Of a DNA stretch of 44,241 nt, positions 16,410 through 24,745 are shown piece after piece. The notes beneath the pieces were generated by a model. That model did no database searches. It was not told the origin of the DNA and saw only the letters and a program-made list of their open reading frames with translations. The DNA comes from an uncultured Lactobacillaceae bacterium. GTDB taxonomy: Bacteria; Bacillota; Bacilli; Lactobacillales; Lactobacillaceae. Made by a program: the position numbers and the translations under genes. Position 1 is the first letter of the stretch, and each line of letters begins with the position of its first letter. The stretch is from NCBI GenBank assembly GCA_945285405.1, contig CALYQJ010000015.1:1-44241 (forward strand). The letters run 5' to 3'.

Positions 16410-17399
16410 TTATAATAGTTCTTGATAGTTTTCATAAGTTGAACTGTTCCAAACACTAGGTTGAACCTGCCCAATATGTTTCTGCTGTAAAAGTAACATG
16501 ACTAAACGGGATTGCCCAATTCCACCACCAATAGTTTGCAAGAGTTCACCATTAATTAAGGTTTGATGCCAAGAGTATTTTAATCGAGATTCGTCATTAG
16601 TAATTTTTAATTGATGCTTTAGTGCTTCGGGATCTACTCGAATTCCCATCGATGAGATTTCAAATGCACTATTTAAAATCGGATTCCAAACTAAAATGTC
16701 GCCATTTAAACCTTTAGACCCCATTTCGTTATCACTACTCCAATCATCATAATCGGGAGCCCTAACATCATGCCTTTGATTATTCGATAAATTGCCTCCA
16801 ATTCCGATTAGAAATACCGCACCTAGATCCTTAGTAATTGCATCTTCACGCTCTTTTGGTGATAAATCGGGATATCTTTTTAATAGCTCTTCACTAGAAA
16901 TAAAAGTAATGGATTCTGGTAAAAAACGGGATAACTGATATTTATCAAAAACTGCTTTTTCAGTTGCTTTAATTGCGGCATAAATCTTTTCAACTGTCTG
17001 CCTTAAATAAGTTAAATTACGATCTTCTTGCCTGATTACTTTTTCCCAATCCCACTGATCAACATAAACTGAATGAATTGGTGAAAGTTGCTCTTCATCA
17101 GGTCGTAAGGCTTTCATGTTAGCATATATTCCTTCTCCAACTTGAAAATCATGCTCACTCAATATTTTTCGTTTCCACTTAGCAAGTGAGTGCACTACCT
17201 CAAATTGGGAATTAGGAATATCTTTAATTAGAACTTGAACTGCTTTTTCAGTACCCGATAAATTATCTTGTACTCCATCACCAACTTTACTTAAAAGTGG
17301 TGCTTGAACTTCAATAAGTGATAAATTTTGAGCTAATTGATCAGCAAAAAACTGCTTTACAAAGCTAATACGCTGTTGCCGTTCTTTAAAAGAAATCAT
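16410..17399 (-). CDS. asnA: Aspartate-ammonia ligase AsnA
   Basis: A 329-residue ammonia-dependent asparagine synthetase: aspartate + ammonia + ATP to asparagine, a class II aminoacyl-tRNA-synthetase-like fold. It shows [16 protein letters not shown] at the start, [22 protein letters not shown] near residue 30, [10 protein letters not shown] near residue 114 and [15 protein letters not shown] near the end. Length fits the family (330). The ATG at 17399 is chosen because GGAGG at 17411-17407 stands 7 bases before it. The GTG at 17408 would lie inside that site. The ribosome site is made by the last codons of the small ORF at 17401-17562. Confidence 0.96.
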   Translation of the reverse strand: MISFKERQQRISFVKQFFADQLAQNLSLIEVQAPLLSKVGDGVQDNLSGTEKAVQVLIKDIPNSQFEVVHSLAKWKRKILSEHDFQVGEGIYANMKALRPDEEQLSPIHSVYVDQWDWEKVIRQEDRNLTYLRQTVEKIYAAIKATEKAVFDKYQLSRFLPESITFISSEELLKRYPDLSPKEREDAITKDLGAVFLIGIGGNLSNNQRHDVRAPDYDDWSSDNEMGSKGLNGDILVWNPILNSAFEISSMGIRVDPEALKHQLKITNDESRLKYSWHQTLINGELLQTIGGGIGQSRLVMLLLQQKHIGQVQPSVWNSSTYENYQELL

Positions 17400-17400
17400 T

Positions 17401-17562
17401 TTACTCACCTCCTAAGTCTGAAGTCATATAATTTTTAGCTAAATTAGTTTTTTGCCAAATACTCCCTACCAACGTGGATGAACTACCAAATTGCAAATTT
17501 GATAATTCAAAGTTATCGAAAATTTTTTTAATTTTATCTATTATTAAATCTATATTTGCCAT
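17401..17562 (-). CDS. 53-residue small protein upstream of asnA
   Basis: An ORF too short for routine ORF calling: ATG at 17562, 53 codons, TAA at 17403-17401. It starts [20 protein letters not shown] and ends TSDLGGE. Its last codons GGA GGT GAG TAA contain the asnA Shine-Dalgarno sequence, and the asnA ATG follows one base later, so translation is probably coupled. AAAGGGG lies about 11 bases upstream. The N-terminal half is an amphipathic helix candidate. No run of Asn, Asp or His codons typical of an attenuation leader is present. I do not recognise it. Confidence 0.5.
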   Translation of the reverse strand: MANIDLIIDKIKKIFDNFELSNLQFGSSSTLVGSIWQKTNLAKNYMTSDLGGE

Positions 17563-17877
17563 TACCCTAAATCCCCTTTTTTAAATTAAAAAAAAATTTT
17601 AAAACCCTAATTCCCTATTAAATATCCTAAAATAATAGAGTAATACAATTATAACTGATTGTTTATTAATTAAAATAGTAATGTATAAATTAATATGCTT
17701 TTTTGATTTACTTAATTTTAAAAATGGCAATAGAAGATTCAATTAATGTATTTTTTATAAAATACATTTAACGTAAAGTTATTTATATTGTAAATCTTAT
17801 ATCAAAAATAATTTTTTAAAAATATTAATATAAACTTTTATGTAAATATCTAATTAATTCAAATAATTAAAAGCACA
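17563..17877. other. AT-rich leader of the asnA unit
   Basis: No T-box signature and no further ORF is seen. TATAAT occurs on the minus strand at 17653-17648, but without a convincing -35. The asnA promoter probably lies here. Confidence 0.35.
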
Positions 17878-17918
17878 AAAAAAGCTTGATCGATATAAAC
17901 TTCGAATCAAGCTTTTTT
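17878..17918 (-). terminator. Intrinsic terminator of the glycosyltransferase gene
   Basis: Arms 17878-17893 and 17902-17918 (about 16 bp, one bulge) have A and T runs outside, directly after the stop of the leftward gene at 17922. Confidence 0.85.
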
Positions 17919-17921
17919 AAT

Positions 17922-19076
17922 TTAATTCTTTACAGGTAAATTTTTTAGAATTGTTAAAATATCTTTAAGTGTTTTATCCCAAGTAATACTATGTAAATGA
18001 TTTGTTGCATTTTCTACAGTTTTAGTAAGTAAATCTGGATTTTGAAGCAAATTTGCAAATAAATCAGCAAGTTCCTGTTCATCAAAATGAGTATAAAAAC
18101 AACAATGATCAGGTATGAAATAACGCCCTGTTCCTTCATAAAAATCGATAAATGGTAACCCTGTACTCATCATTTCAAAAGGAACCAATGAAAAGTTAGT
18201 CATTGAAGGAGCAATTCCAAAATCACTTTGATGATACAAATCCACTAATTGTGGTTGCGTTAACTTACCCAAATTATGTCCATTAATGAAAGTTTCTTCT
18301 TTCTCAGTTCCAAAATAATTAATATTTAATTTAAAATTATGCTTTTTTAAAATCTTTTCACAATTACGTAAAACAATTTCAATATTAATTGGGGCCCGAC
18401 GGGGACTAGAAAATTTTGTATATACTGCTAAATTCAATTCCCTTTTAGATGGATAACCATTAAAATCATGCTCTACTTTAGGGTATTTATCTAAAGCAAC
18501 AGGAAAATTAATCTCATCTACGGGACTATTTACTTGACAATTTTCATTAATCATTTTCTTACACCATGGACCTAAAGAAATCATGTGTAATCCCAATTCA
18601 TAAGTCCTTTTAGCTAATTGATAACGATCACCAAATGGATAAAAGTAAGGTTCATAATCTTGTACAAAATAAATTTTATAACCTGGTAGATTTTTAATAA
18701 TATAAGCTGATTCCCATAAGGTCGCTACCCAAATATCAGATTGATGATTAGTTAAATCTTTCATTTCAATACAAGTTCCCTGATATCCAGGGTAATTAAA
18801 TTCAGCATTATTTTCCATTTCTGCTTTAGTTTGAGGTACATAACTTTGATAATAAATTTGATACCCAGCTTGAGCCAGCAACGTTCCTAAATGTAACATC
18901 GTTGTTTGACCACCATCATAAGCAATGATCCCAGTAGTAACAAAAGTAATGGAATGATATTTTGAACTTAATTTCTGCTGCACTGGCTTATTATTAAAAT
19001 AATCTAAAATATCGTCATAAGCATGAATATTCCCTTCTGGTACCGGTGGTACTTTAGTAATAATTGGTTTTACCAT
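17922..19076 (-). CDS. Glycosyltransferase, WsaF/rhamnosyltransferase-like (GT-B fold)
   Basis: A 384-residue glycosyltransferase with two Rossmann-like halves. The N-terminal half has FVTTGIIAYDGGQTTMLHLG and the stretch YFVQDYEPYFYPFGDRYQLAK, which I associate with WsaF-type rhamnosyltransferases. The C-terminal half has FGIAPSMTNFSLVPFEMMSTGLPFIDFYEG, the GT4 donor-binding region with its Glu. No signal peptide or membrane segment, so it is cytoplasmic and probably adds a sugar to a cell-wall polysaccharide. Single gene with its own terminator, and no polysaccharide operon around it. Donor and acceptor cannot be deduced. Confidence 0.82.
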   Translation of the reverse strand: MVKPIITKVPPVPEGNIHAYDDILDYFNNKPVQQKLSSKYHSITFVTTGIIAYDGGQTTMLHLGTLLAQAGYQIYYQSYVPQTKAEMENNAEFNYPGYQGTCIEMKDLTNHQSDIWVATLWESAYIIKNLPGYKIYFVQDYEPYFYPFGDRYQLAKRTYELGLHMISLGPWCKKMINENCQVNSPVDEINFPVALDKYPKVEHDFNGYPSKRELNLAVYTKFSSPRRAPINIEIVLRNCEKILKKHNFKLNINYFGTEKEETFINGHNLGKLTQPQLVDLYHQSDFGIAPSMTNFSLVPFEMMSTGLPFIDFYEGTGRYFIPDHCCFYTHFDEQELADLFANLLQNPDLLTKTVENATNHLHSITWDKTLKDILTILKNLPVKN

Positions 19077-19278
19077 ATTTTTACCTCCTAAATGTGATTG
19101 GACTTAATATATCTAAAAATAAAAAGCCCTCTATCTTTAATGTAACACTTTTTAAAATTCAATTGATTAATATAATTCCAAAATGTGTCATCATTCTAAA
19201 AGGCATTTACTGTTTTCATCTTATTAATTTCGCTTTATAGCATATAATAAAATTAAAAGAGGTTGATCGAATAAAAAA

Positions 19279-19318
19279 AGTCTGATTTAATTTAGCTTTA
19301 AATCAGACTTCTTTTTTC
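19279..19318 (-). terminator. Intrinsic terminator of the deglycase/HAD operon
   Basis: An 11-bp stem (19279-19289 with 19299-19310), with a T-run on the minus strand, directly follows the HAD gene. Confidence 0.85.
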
Positions 19319-19319
19319 T

Positions 19320-19973
19320 TTATCCCTGATATTCTTGAGGATGACTTTTTACTTCTTTAATCATTTCCCCAAAACTTTCAAATATTTGATCTGCTTTAGT
19401 TTGATCTATTTCATAATTTTTGGGTTTTAATGCCCAAGTTGTAATCCCGGCAGCTTTGCCAGCTTCAATTCCTATAGTACTGTCTTCCACAACAATAGCT
19501 TCAGCAGCAGATAAAGCTGTTTTTTTCAAAACTTGTAAATAAATATCAGGAGCTGGTTTATTATGAGCTACTTCTTCACCACTAACAATCAAATCAAAAT
19601 ATTGCTTAATCTGGCAAGTAGTCAACATTTGTTCAATATTTGACATTGCTCCCGCAGAAGCTAATACCACTTTTAAATTTTTTTGCTTTAATAATTGTAA
19701 AAATTCAGGAACATTTGGATTTAAGTAAGAAGAAAAATCAATTGAGCTACTTTGTTCATATTTTTCATATTCTTTGTAAACTTTTTCTCTCTTGATTGGG
19801 TCATTAATCAATATTTCCCAGATCCTTGTTCTACTAGCTCCTAAAAAATCATTCAGATTAGTTGAATCAGGTATTAAATTATTTCTTTTAAAATAAGCCA
19901 TTCGCCGATTGTAATACATTTCTTCAGAGTTAACCAAAACTCCATCCATATCAAAAATAAAAGCATGAATCAT
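19320..19973 (-). CDS. HAD-family hydrolase (beta-phosphoglucomutase-like), paralogue 1
   Basis: A 217-residue HAD subfamily IA protein. Motif I is FIFDMDGVLVNSE (Asp8 nucleophile, Asp10 acid/base), motif II LASAGA near residue 105, the lysine motif HNKPAPDIYL near residue 138, and motif III VVEDSTIGIEAGKAAG. The helical cap is at about 17-85. It should act as a sugar-phosphate phosphatase or mutase. It is the last gene of the EIIB-C-D-SIS operon, after a hairpin that may reduce its expression. It is strongly similar to the HAD protein at 29713-30342, including the unusual RRMAYF and PDSTDxND cap segments. Substrate unknown. Confidence 0.88.
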   Translation of the reverse strand: MIHAFIFDMDGVLVNSEEMYYNRRMAYFKRNNLIPDSTNLNDFLGASRTRIWEILINDPIKREKVYKEYEKYEQSSSIDFSSYLNPNVPEFLQLLKQKNLKVVLASAGAMSNIEQMLTTCQIKQYFDLIVSGEEVAHNKPAPDIYLQVLKKTALSAAEAIVVEDSTIGIEAGKAAGITTWALKPKNYEIDQTKADQIFESFGEMIKEVKSHPQEYQG

Positions 19974-19990
19974 TTAATTTTCCCCCAATA

Positions 19991-20017
19991 AAAAAGCGAG
20001 TTTTAACTCGCTTTTTA
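19991..20017 (-). terminator. Hairpin between the SIS and HAD genes
   Basis: A 12-bp inverted repeat (19991-20002 with 20005-20016) is flanked by A and T runs. It may be a partial terminator that lowers expression of the last gene of the operon. Confidence 0.7.
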
Positions 20018-20029
20018 CTAAATTTCTTT

Positions 20030-21010
20030 TTAATAATTTTCTAATTTCCACATATACCGCCGTTGCGTTAGTGGATGTTTTCGTGCTTCAGCTAATTCAA
20101 CAGCATAAACTCGCATTACCCCTGTTAGCAACATTGGATTAAAATAATCAATCACTGAATTAGCTGCAACTGAAGCTAAATTATGATCTTTAGCATCAAT
20201 TACTGTATATTTAGTATCAAAGCGTTGTAAGAATTCTAATGCTCTTGCATCCAAATGACGAGTTGGACCATCGTTTACCATTAACAAATATGGTGTATCT
20301 TTTAAAGCTAACTCAAATGGTCCATGGAAAAATTCACCTGAATGAATTGTTGGTGAACTAATCCATTGCATTTCCATGAAGAGAAATGATGCAGTTGAGT
20401 AAGCTACCCCAGCAGTAGCTCCACTGCTCAAAACATAGATAATTTTATCATCTTTATAGTTATTCGCAAATTCTTTAGCTGCTGGCAAAGCCATTTCAGC
20501 TTCATGATTAATTAAATCAGGCAATCCTGCAAAAGCTTTTTGCGCTTCTTCGTAATATTTATAACCTTCAAATTGATTAACAATTTCAATTGCCAATTCT
20601 AAGGCAAAAGTCATTTTTTCAGTTTTCGCTGCATAATCTGCTTCAAATCCGTGTACTAATTCATACTCAGCGGCTTTTAAAATCGGACTATTAGGATTAT
20701 GAGAAAGTGAAACCACATGAGCTCCTAATTCGCGAGCTTTTTTAGTTGCTGCAATCGATTCAGGAGTAGTTCCGCCTAAAGATGCAGTAACTACAATTGT
20801 ATGATTATCAACACCTTTAGGTGTATCATAATTAAATTCATTAGCTTGCATAATGGCTGATAAAATTTTATTACTTTCATGAGCAACAAAATAATAACCT
20901 GGATATAAATCGGCCATTGAAGCTCCACAACCAGTAAAAATTACCCGATTAATTTCTGGTTGTTTACTTTTAATATCTGAAATAATTGACTTTGGATTAA
21001 CTTGATTCAT
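20030..21010 (-). CDS. SIS-domain sugar isomerase, FrlB/GfrF-like deglycase
   Basis: A 326-residue protein with two SIS domains. Domain 1 has FTGCGASMADLYPGYYF near residue 25 and VVTASLGGTTPESIAATKKARELGA near residue 73. Domain 2 has YVLSSGATAGVAYSTASFLFMEMQ and HSGEFFHGPFELAL, whose Glu and His are typical of the fructoselysine-6-phosphate deglycase group. Known relatives (FrlB, GfrE, GfrF) split fructoselysine- or glucoselysine-6-phosphate into hexose-6-phosphate and lysine. Co-location with a sigma-54-driven Man-type PTS matches the gfr systems. A GlmS-like glucosamine role is the main alternative. Fourth gene of the operon, 38 bases after EIID. Confidence 0.83.
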   Translation of the reverse strand: MNQVNPKSIISDIKSKQPEINRVIFTGCGASMADLYPGYYFVAHESNKILSAIMQANEFNYDTPKGVDNHTIVVTASLGGTTPESIAATKKARELGAHVVSLSHNPNSPILKAAEYELVHGFEADYAAKTEKMTFALELAIEIVNQFEGYKYYEEAQKAFAGLPDLINHEAEMALPAAKEFANNYKDDKIIYVLSSGATAGVAYSTASFLFMEMQWISSPTIHSGEFFHGPFELALKDTPYLLMVNDGPTRHLDARALEFLQRFDTKYTVIDAKDHNLASVAANSVIDYFNPMLLTGVMRVYAVELAEARKHPLTQRRYMWKLENY

Positions 21011-21048
21011 TTTTAAATTTATCTCCTATTTTCTTCTATAAAATTTTT

Positions 21049-21900
21049 TTAAGCAAAAATACCTAATACACTCAATACAATTCCTCCCACGATGCAAAGT
21101 AGCATAATCCAGCTAGTATTAACCTTTTTCTTTAAAAGCCAATACATAAAGAAGGTCACTGCTAAAGGAATCATTTCTGGGAAAATCGTATCTAAAGTAC
21201 TTTGGAGCTTAAAAGTTTTACCCATATGAATTGGAGTAGTAATTCCAATCATACTGGCTATCATTGACCCAATTACCATCAAACCTACAATCGTTATTAA
21301 ATGCATTGCTCGATCCATAACTCCCGCGGCAGTTAATTGCTTTAAAAAGCGATTACCGGCAGTATAACCAAACTTCCCACCATAATAAGTTACTAAAAAC
21401 GAAGGAATAATCGAGATAATCATGGCAATAATTGGTCCCAAAATGCTACCTTGTTTAGCAAAATTTAATCCTAAACCAAAAGCTAAAACCCTAACAGTTC
21501 CTTGAAAAAATGAATCACCTACACCTGAAAGCGGACCCATTAAAGAAGTTTTAACCGCATTAATTGATTCTGGATTAAATTCATTAGGATTTTTAGCATA
21601 TTCTTCTTCCATTGAAGAACTTAATCCCAATACAAAAGCACTGGTTTGAGGAGTACAGTTATAAAGAGCTAAATGACGCTTATATGCTTCTTTTTTCTTA
21701 GCCATTTGTTCTGGATCTGTTTCAGCATCAGGATAAAGACGATCAATTGTAGGAGCAATTCCGTATAAAAAGCCCATATTCATTTGACCCTCATAATTCC
21801 AAGAAGCTTGAATGGCATAAGAGCGCCAGAAAAAAGACCAAAAACGGTGCCGTTGTTCTTTTTTATTTAAAGGTTTTACTTGCATCTTCTCTTCTGTCAT
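21049..21900 (-). CDS. PTS mannose-family EIID component, second system
   Basis: A 283-residue EIID. It shows WSFFWRSYAIQASWNYEGQMNMGF near residue 22, LGLSSSMEEEYAKNP near residue 88, SLMGPLSGVGDSFFQGTVR near residue 112 and a C-terminal MIPLAVTFFMYWLLKKKVN. It is about as distant from the EIID at 1062 as different substrate groups usually are. It forms the channel with EIIC (21914-22693). The gene lies 13 bases after EIIC and 38 before the deglycase, all leftward. Confidence 0.94.
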   Translation of the reverse strand: MTEEKMQVKPLNKKEQRHRFWSFFWRSYAIQASWNYEGQMNMGFLYGIAPTIDRLYPDAETDPEQMAKKKEAYKRHLALYNCTPQTSAFVLGLSSSMEEEYAKNPNEFNPESINAVKTSLMGPLSGVGDSFFQGTVRVLAFGLGLNFAKQGSILGPIIAMIISIIPSFLVTYYGGKFGYTAGNRFLKQLTAAGVMDRAMHLITIVGLMVIGSMIASMIGITTPIHMGKTFKLQSTLDTIFPEMIPLAVTFFMYWLLKKKVNTSWIMLLCIVGGIVLSVLGIFA

Positions 21901-21913
21901 AATCTAATCCTTT

Positions 21914-22693
21914 CTATAATTCTTCTAAATCATCATCAGCTAATTCTGAAGCAACTGAATTAGGTTTTTTTGGTAAGACTTCATTCATTACTAAAACCAT
22001 CAATACTGCAAAAATTGCAACAGCTGTGACTGAAAGTTTGCCATAAGCAGTGATAAAAAAGCCAATTAATAAGTAAACCACTGTTTTTTTAGAAAGCATC
22101 GTCTGCATTAAGAGTGCAAAACCAAAGGCGGGCAAGACTTTACTAGCTACATTCAAGCCATCAGTAAGCCATTTAGGAATTACATCAACAATTGATTTAA
22201 CAATTCCTGTCCCAAAATAAACTGCCAAAAAAATTGGTACAAAGTACATTAAAGCATAGAGAATTGGTCCCCAAACAATGTGATATCTCCGTGCTTTTTT
22301 AAATTTGCCAGCATCAATATCCTTATCAGCCATATGACTAAAAGTTGCCATAAACATTCGCAACACAATTCCAATCATTTGACCAAAAATAGCGACTGGC
22401 AAAGCAATTGTTAAAGCCATTTGTGCCGTTGTATGCGATAAAATAGCAAAAGCTGTCGCAATTACCGAACCTAAAACCATATCTGGTGGTGCTGCTGCAC
22501 CAATATTAACCACTCCAAGGAAAATTAATTCCAGTGCCACACCAACGACTAAACCTTTTTGCAAGTCGCCCAAAACTATGCCAACTAAACAAGACATGAC
22601 AAGTGGTTGCTCAAAATTAGATCGTCCCAAAAGTCGTGAGTCCATGTTACCAAAAACTCCAATGAGCCCGATCAAAATCGCTTTGACTAACAT
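21914..22693 (-). CDS. PTS mannose-family EIIC component, second system
   Basis: A 259-residue EIIC with GNMDSRLLGRSNFEQPLVMSCLVGIVLGD at the N-terminus, FLGVVNIGAAAPPDMVLGSVIA near residue 58 and PKWLTDGLNVASKVLPAFGFALLM near residue 173. The C-terminus is acidic (ASELADDDLEEL). It is the sugar translocator of a PTS whose product is likely handled by the adjacent SIS deglycase. Spaced 13 bases from EIIB and from EIID, with a ribosome site rc of CCCCCCTTT just upstream. Confidence 0.94.
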   Translation of the reverse strand: MLVKAILIGLIGVFGNMDSRLLGRSNFEQPLVMSCLVGIVLGDLQKGLVVGVALELIFLGVVNIGAAAPPDMVLGSVIATAFAILSHTTAQMALTIALPVAIFGQMIGIVLRMFMATFSHMADKDIDAGKFKKARRYHIVWGPILYALMYFVPIFLAVYFGTGIVKSIVDVIPKWLTDGLNVASKVLPAFGFALLMQTMLSKKTVVYLLIGFFITAYGKLSVTAVAIFAVLMVLVMNEVLPKKPNSVASELADDDLEEL

Positions 22694-22706
22694 TTATATC
22701 CCCCCT

Positions 22707-23177
22707 TTAAATTAAATTGTTTAAGTTTTCTCTTTTGGAAGTAGGTACCTGTTGCATCACTAATTTAAAACCTTCATTCTTCAATTGCTGACTTTCAGCA
22801 ATTTCTGTTTCGGTTAAATAGATTGCATTACTAAATTTTTTAGTTCCTTGACGTTCAGGAACATTGCCATAATTAACTTCTTCCACTCCAACTAAACTAG
22901 GAACAATTGCTGCCATTTCGCTAACATTACCAAAAATAACCATAGTATTATCTTTAAGAGCATTAATTTTAGCTAAACGTTCCCGTGCTTGTTCAACACT
23001 AAATACACTTAACCGAACATCTGCTGGTTTTGAAAGCTTTAATGACATTTTTTTAAAATCATCATTAGCAGTTTGATTATCAATTACAATAATTCGCTCA
23101 ATATCTCGAGACTTCGTCCATGCAAAAATTACTTGGCCATGTAATAATCGATAATCAATCCGAACAACTTTAATCAT
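22707..23177 (-). CDS. PTS mannose-family EIIB component, second system
   Basis: A 156-residue EIIB. VVRIDYRLLHGQVIFAWTK gives phospho-histidine 13, with VIDNQTANDDFKKMSLKLS and VEEVNYGNVPERQGTKKFSNAIYL following in family order. First gene of the leftward operon EIIB-EIIC-EIID-SIS-HAD, with ribosome site GGAGG just upstream. No EIIA gene is in the operon. Transcription should start about 140 bases upstream at the sigma-54 promoter at 23331-23346, activated by the LevR-type protein encoded at 26023-28764. Confidence 0.94.
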   Translation of the reverse strand: MIKVVRIDYRLLHGQVIFAWTKSRDIERIIVIDNQTANDDFKKMSLKLSKPADVRLSVFSVEQARERLAKINALKDNTMVIFGNVSEMAAIVPSLVGVEEVNYGNVPERQGTKKFSNAIYLTETEIAESQQLKNEGFKLVMQQVPTSKRENLNNLI

Positions 23178-23330
23178 CGTTTTCTCCTCCTTTTTTGATT
23201 TCTATTGCAAAAATCTCGAAAACATTATCCAGTAATTGAGATTTTTGTCACACTTAAGTCTTTTGTAATTAAGCAACTCTTCCTCATAGCTTTACAAGGA
23301 GCAACAATTGACTGATTACTATCTTATATA

Positions 23331-23346
23331 AGCAAAAAACGTGCCA
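23331..23346 (-). promoter_or_regulatory. Sigma-54 (-24/-12) promoter of the PTS/deglycase operon
   Basis: The minus strand reads TGGCACGTTTTTTGCT, a full match to the RpoN consensus TGGCAC-N5-TTGCW. The start point should be near 23319, giving a leader of about 140 bases. It faces the EIIB gene, and a LevR-type activator is encoded nearby. Confidence 0.88.
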
Positions 23347-23366
23347 AAAAGTTGGACACGTTTTTT
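23331..23366. repeat. Hairpin overlapping the sigma-54 promoter
   Basis: AAAAAACGTG (about 23335-23344) and CACGTTTTTT (about 23357-23366) are inverted around a short loop. One arm covers the -24 box and the 5-base spacer next to it. Confidence 0.55.
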
Positions 23367-23423
23367 AAAATCGTTAATTGCTGTAATAACGTTATAGATG
23401 AACAATAAATGAATTAAAAATTT

Positions 23424-23495
23424 TGACACTATAATTTCTTTTATGACACTAAACTTTTTTTTTAAGATATGCCAACATTTTTTTAGCTAGTGTCA
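23424..23495. promoter_or_regulatory. Enhancer-like triple TGACACTA element (UAS)
   Basis: TGACACTA occurs at 23424-23431 and 23444-23451, spaced exactly 20 bases, and inverted as TAGTGTCA at 23488-23495. All three lie about 105-175 bases upstream of the predicted sigma-54 start. That is the usual position for binding of an RpoN activator, here probably the LevR-type protein. Confidence 0.7.
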
Positions 23496-23865
23496 ATAAA
23501 AGTTAAACATTTTAATCAAATATTTAAGCATAAATATATCAATACTATTTTGATACAAGACAAATTATTATAAAAAAGACGATTACATCTAATGGCATTT
23601 ATTGCTTATTTTTTAGATATCTTTGTTTGCTATAAACTATGCGTAGATATTAATTTAATAATATATATATTTTTTATCTAAAATTAAATAAATAAAATAT
23701 TTTCTATAAAAAAATATATTTTAATTTAAATCTATTTTAGATATAATTAAATTTCAATAATAAATATATGATATTTTTTAAAATAGAAGCTTGATCAAAT
23801 CATATATAGTGAAAAAATATATAATTAACTTGCCATAACTATACAATAATAAAGGAAAATTCAAA
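23496..23865. other. AT-rich spacer before the ABC transporter genes
   Basis: Extremely AT-rich with no ORF. A TATAAT is at 23820-23825 but lacks a good -35 at standard spacing. It presumably holds the promoter for the ABC genes at 23866. Confidence 0.4.
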
Positions 23866-24745
23866 ATGAAAGTTGTATTAAAGAATATTACTAAAAGATA
23901 TGATGATAAATTAGTGCTTAATAATATATCATATGTTTTTGATCATGGTGTTTATGGGCTTTTAGGAGCAAATGGGGCCGGAAAAAGTACTTTGTTAAAT
24001 ACAATTTGTGGTTCGATTCTTCCAAATTCGGGTGAAGTATTATTTGACAATTTAAGTACGAAATCTTCCCCATCTGAATGCTATAAATTTAGGATTTCTA
24101 CCTCAAAATTTTAGTTATTATCCTCAATTTACGGGATTGGACTTTCTAATTTATATTGGACTTATAAAAGGAATTAACCGAAAAGATGCTAAAGCTAGGG
24201 GAATAGATCTTTTAGAAGTTGTTGGTTTATCTGATGTCAAAAACAAAAAAATAAAAACCTATTCCGGTGGAATGAAACAAAGATTAGGTATTGCTCAATC
24301 ACTAATGAATGATCCCAAGATTTTAATTCTTGATGAACCAACGGTCGGACTAGATCCACAAGAAAGAGTTAAATTTAGAAATTTAATTAGCTCTCTTTCA
24401 GAGAATAAAACTATAATTTTATCGACTCACATCGTATCTGATGTGGAATATATTGCTGGTAAAATTTTAATTCTTAAAGATGGAACTTTTAAGGAACAGG
24501 GTACCCTAAAAGAACTTATCTCGACAATAAAAGATAAAATTTGGGAATTTAAAGATACAAATTCAAAAGATATTGGAGATTTTATTGTTATCAATAAAAA
24601 AATTACACAAGAAGGAACTATATTAAGAGTAGCTGCAAATGAAAGCCCAAGCGCTGATGCAATTTTAGTAGAACCAACACTTGAGGATTTATATATTTAT
24701 TATTTTAGTAATGAAAGCGGTAAAAGCCATGTTATCAATGACTAA
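23866..24745 (+). pseudogene. ABC transporter ATPase, interrupted by a frameshift
   Basis: One ATPase of about 290 residues is split over two frames. The first part (23866-24114) has Walker A GLLGANGAGKST. The second has the Q-loop in LPQNFSYYPQFTGLDFL, signature YSGGMKQRLG, Walker B ILILDEPTVGLD and switch STHIVSD. The Q-loop sequence is in the second frame from about 24091, so a single base appears to have been gained (or two lost) near AAATTTAGG at 24084-24094. Downstream codons stay intact. Either the gene was inactivated recently, or this is a sequence error, or (less likely) +1 recoding occurs at the rare AGG codon. It overlaps the permease gene. Confidence 0.85.

Noticed and set aside
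17563-17877. T-box leader before asnA
   Set aside because: The conserved AGGGTGGNACCGCG T-box sequence is not found on the minus strand.
24084-24094. Programmed -1 frameshift at A-AAT-TTA in the ABC ATPase
   Set aside because: The needed shift is +1 relative to the upstream frame, and a -1 shift leads at once to a stop.
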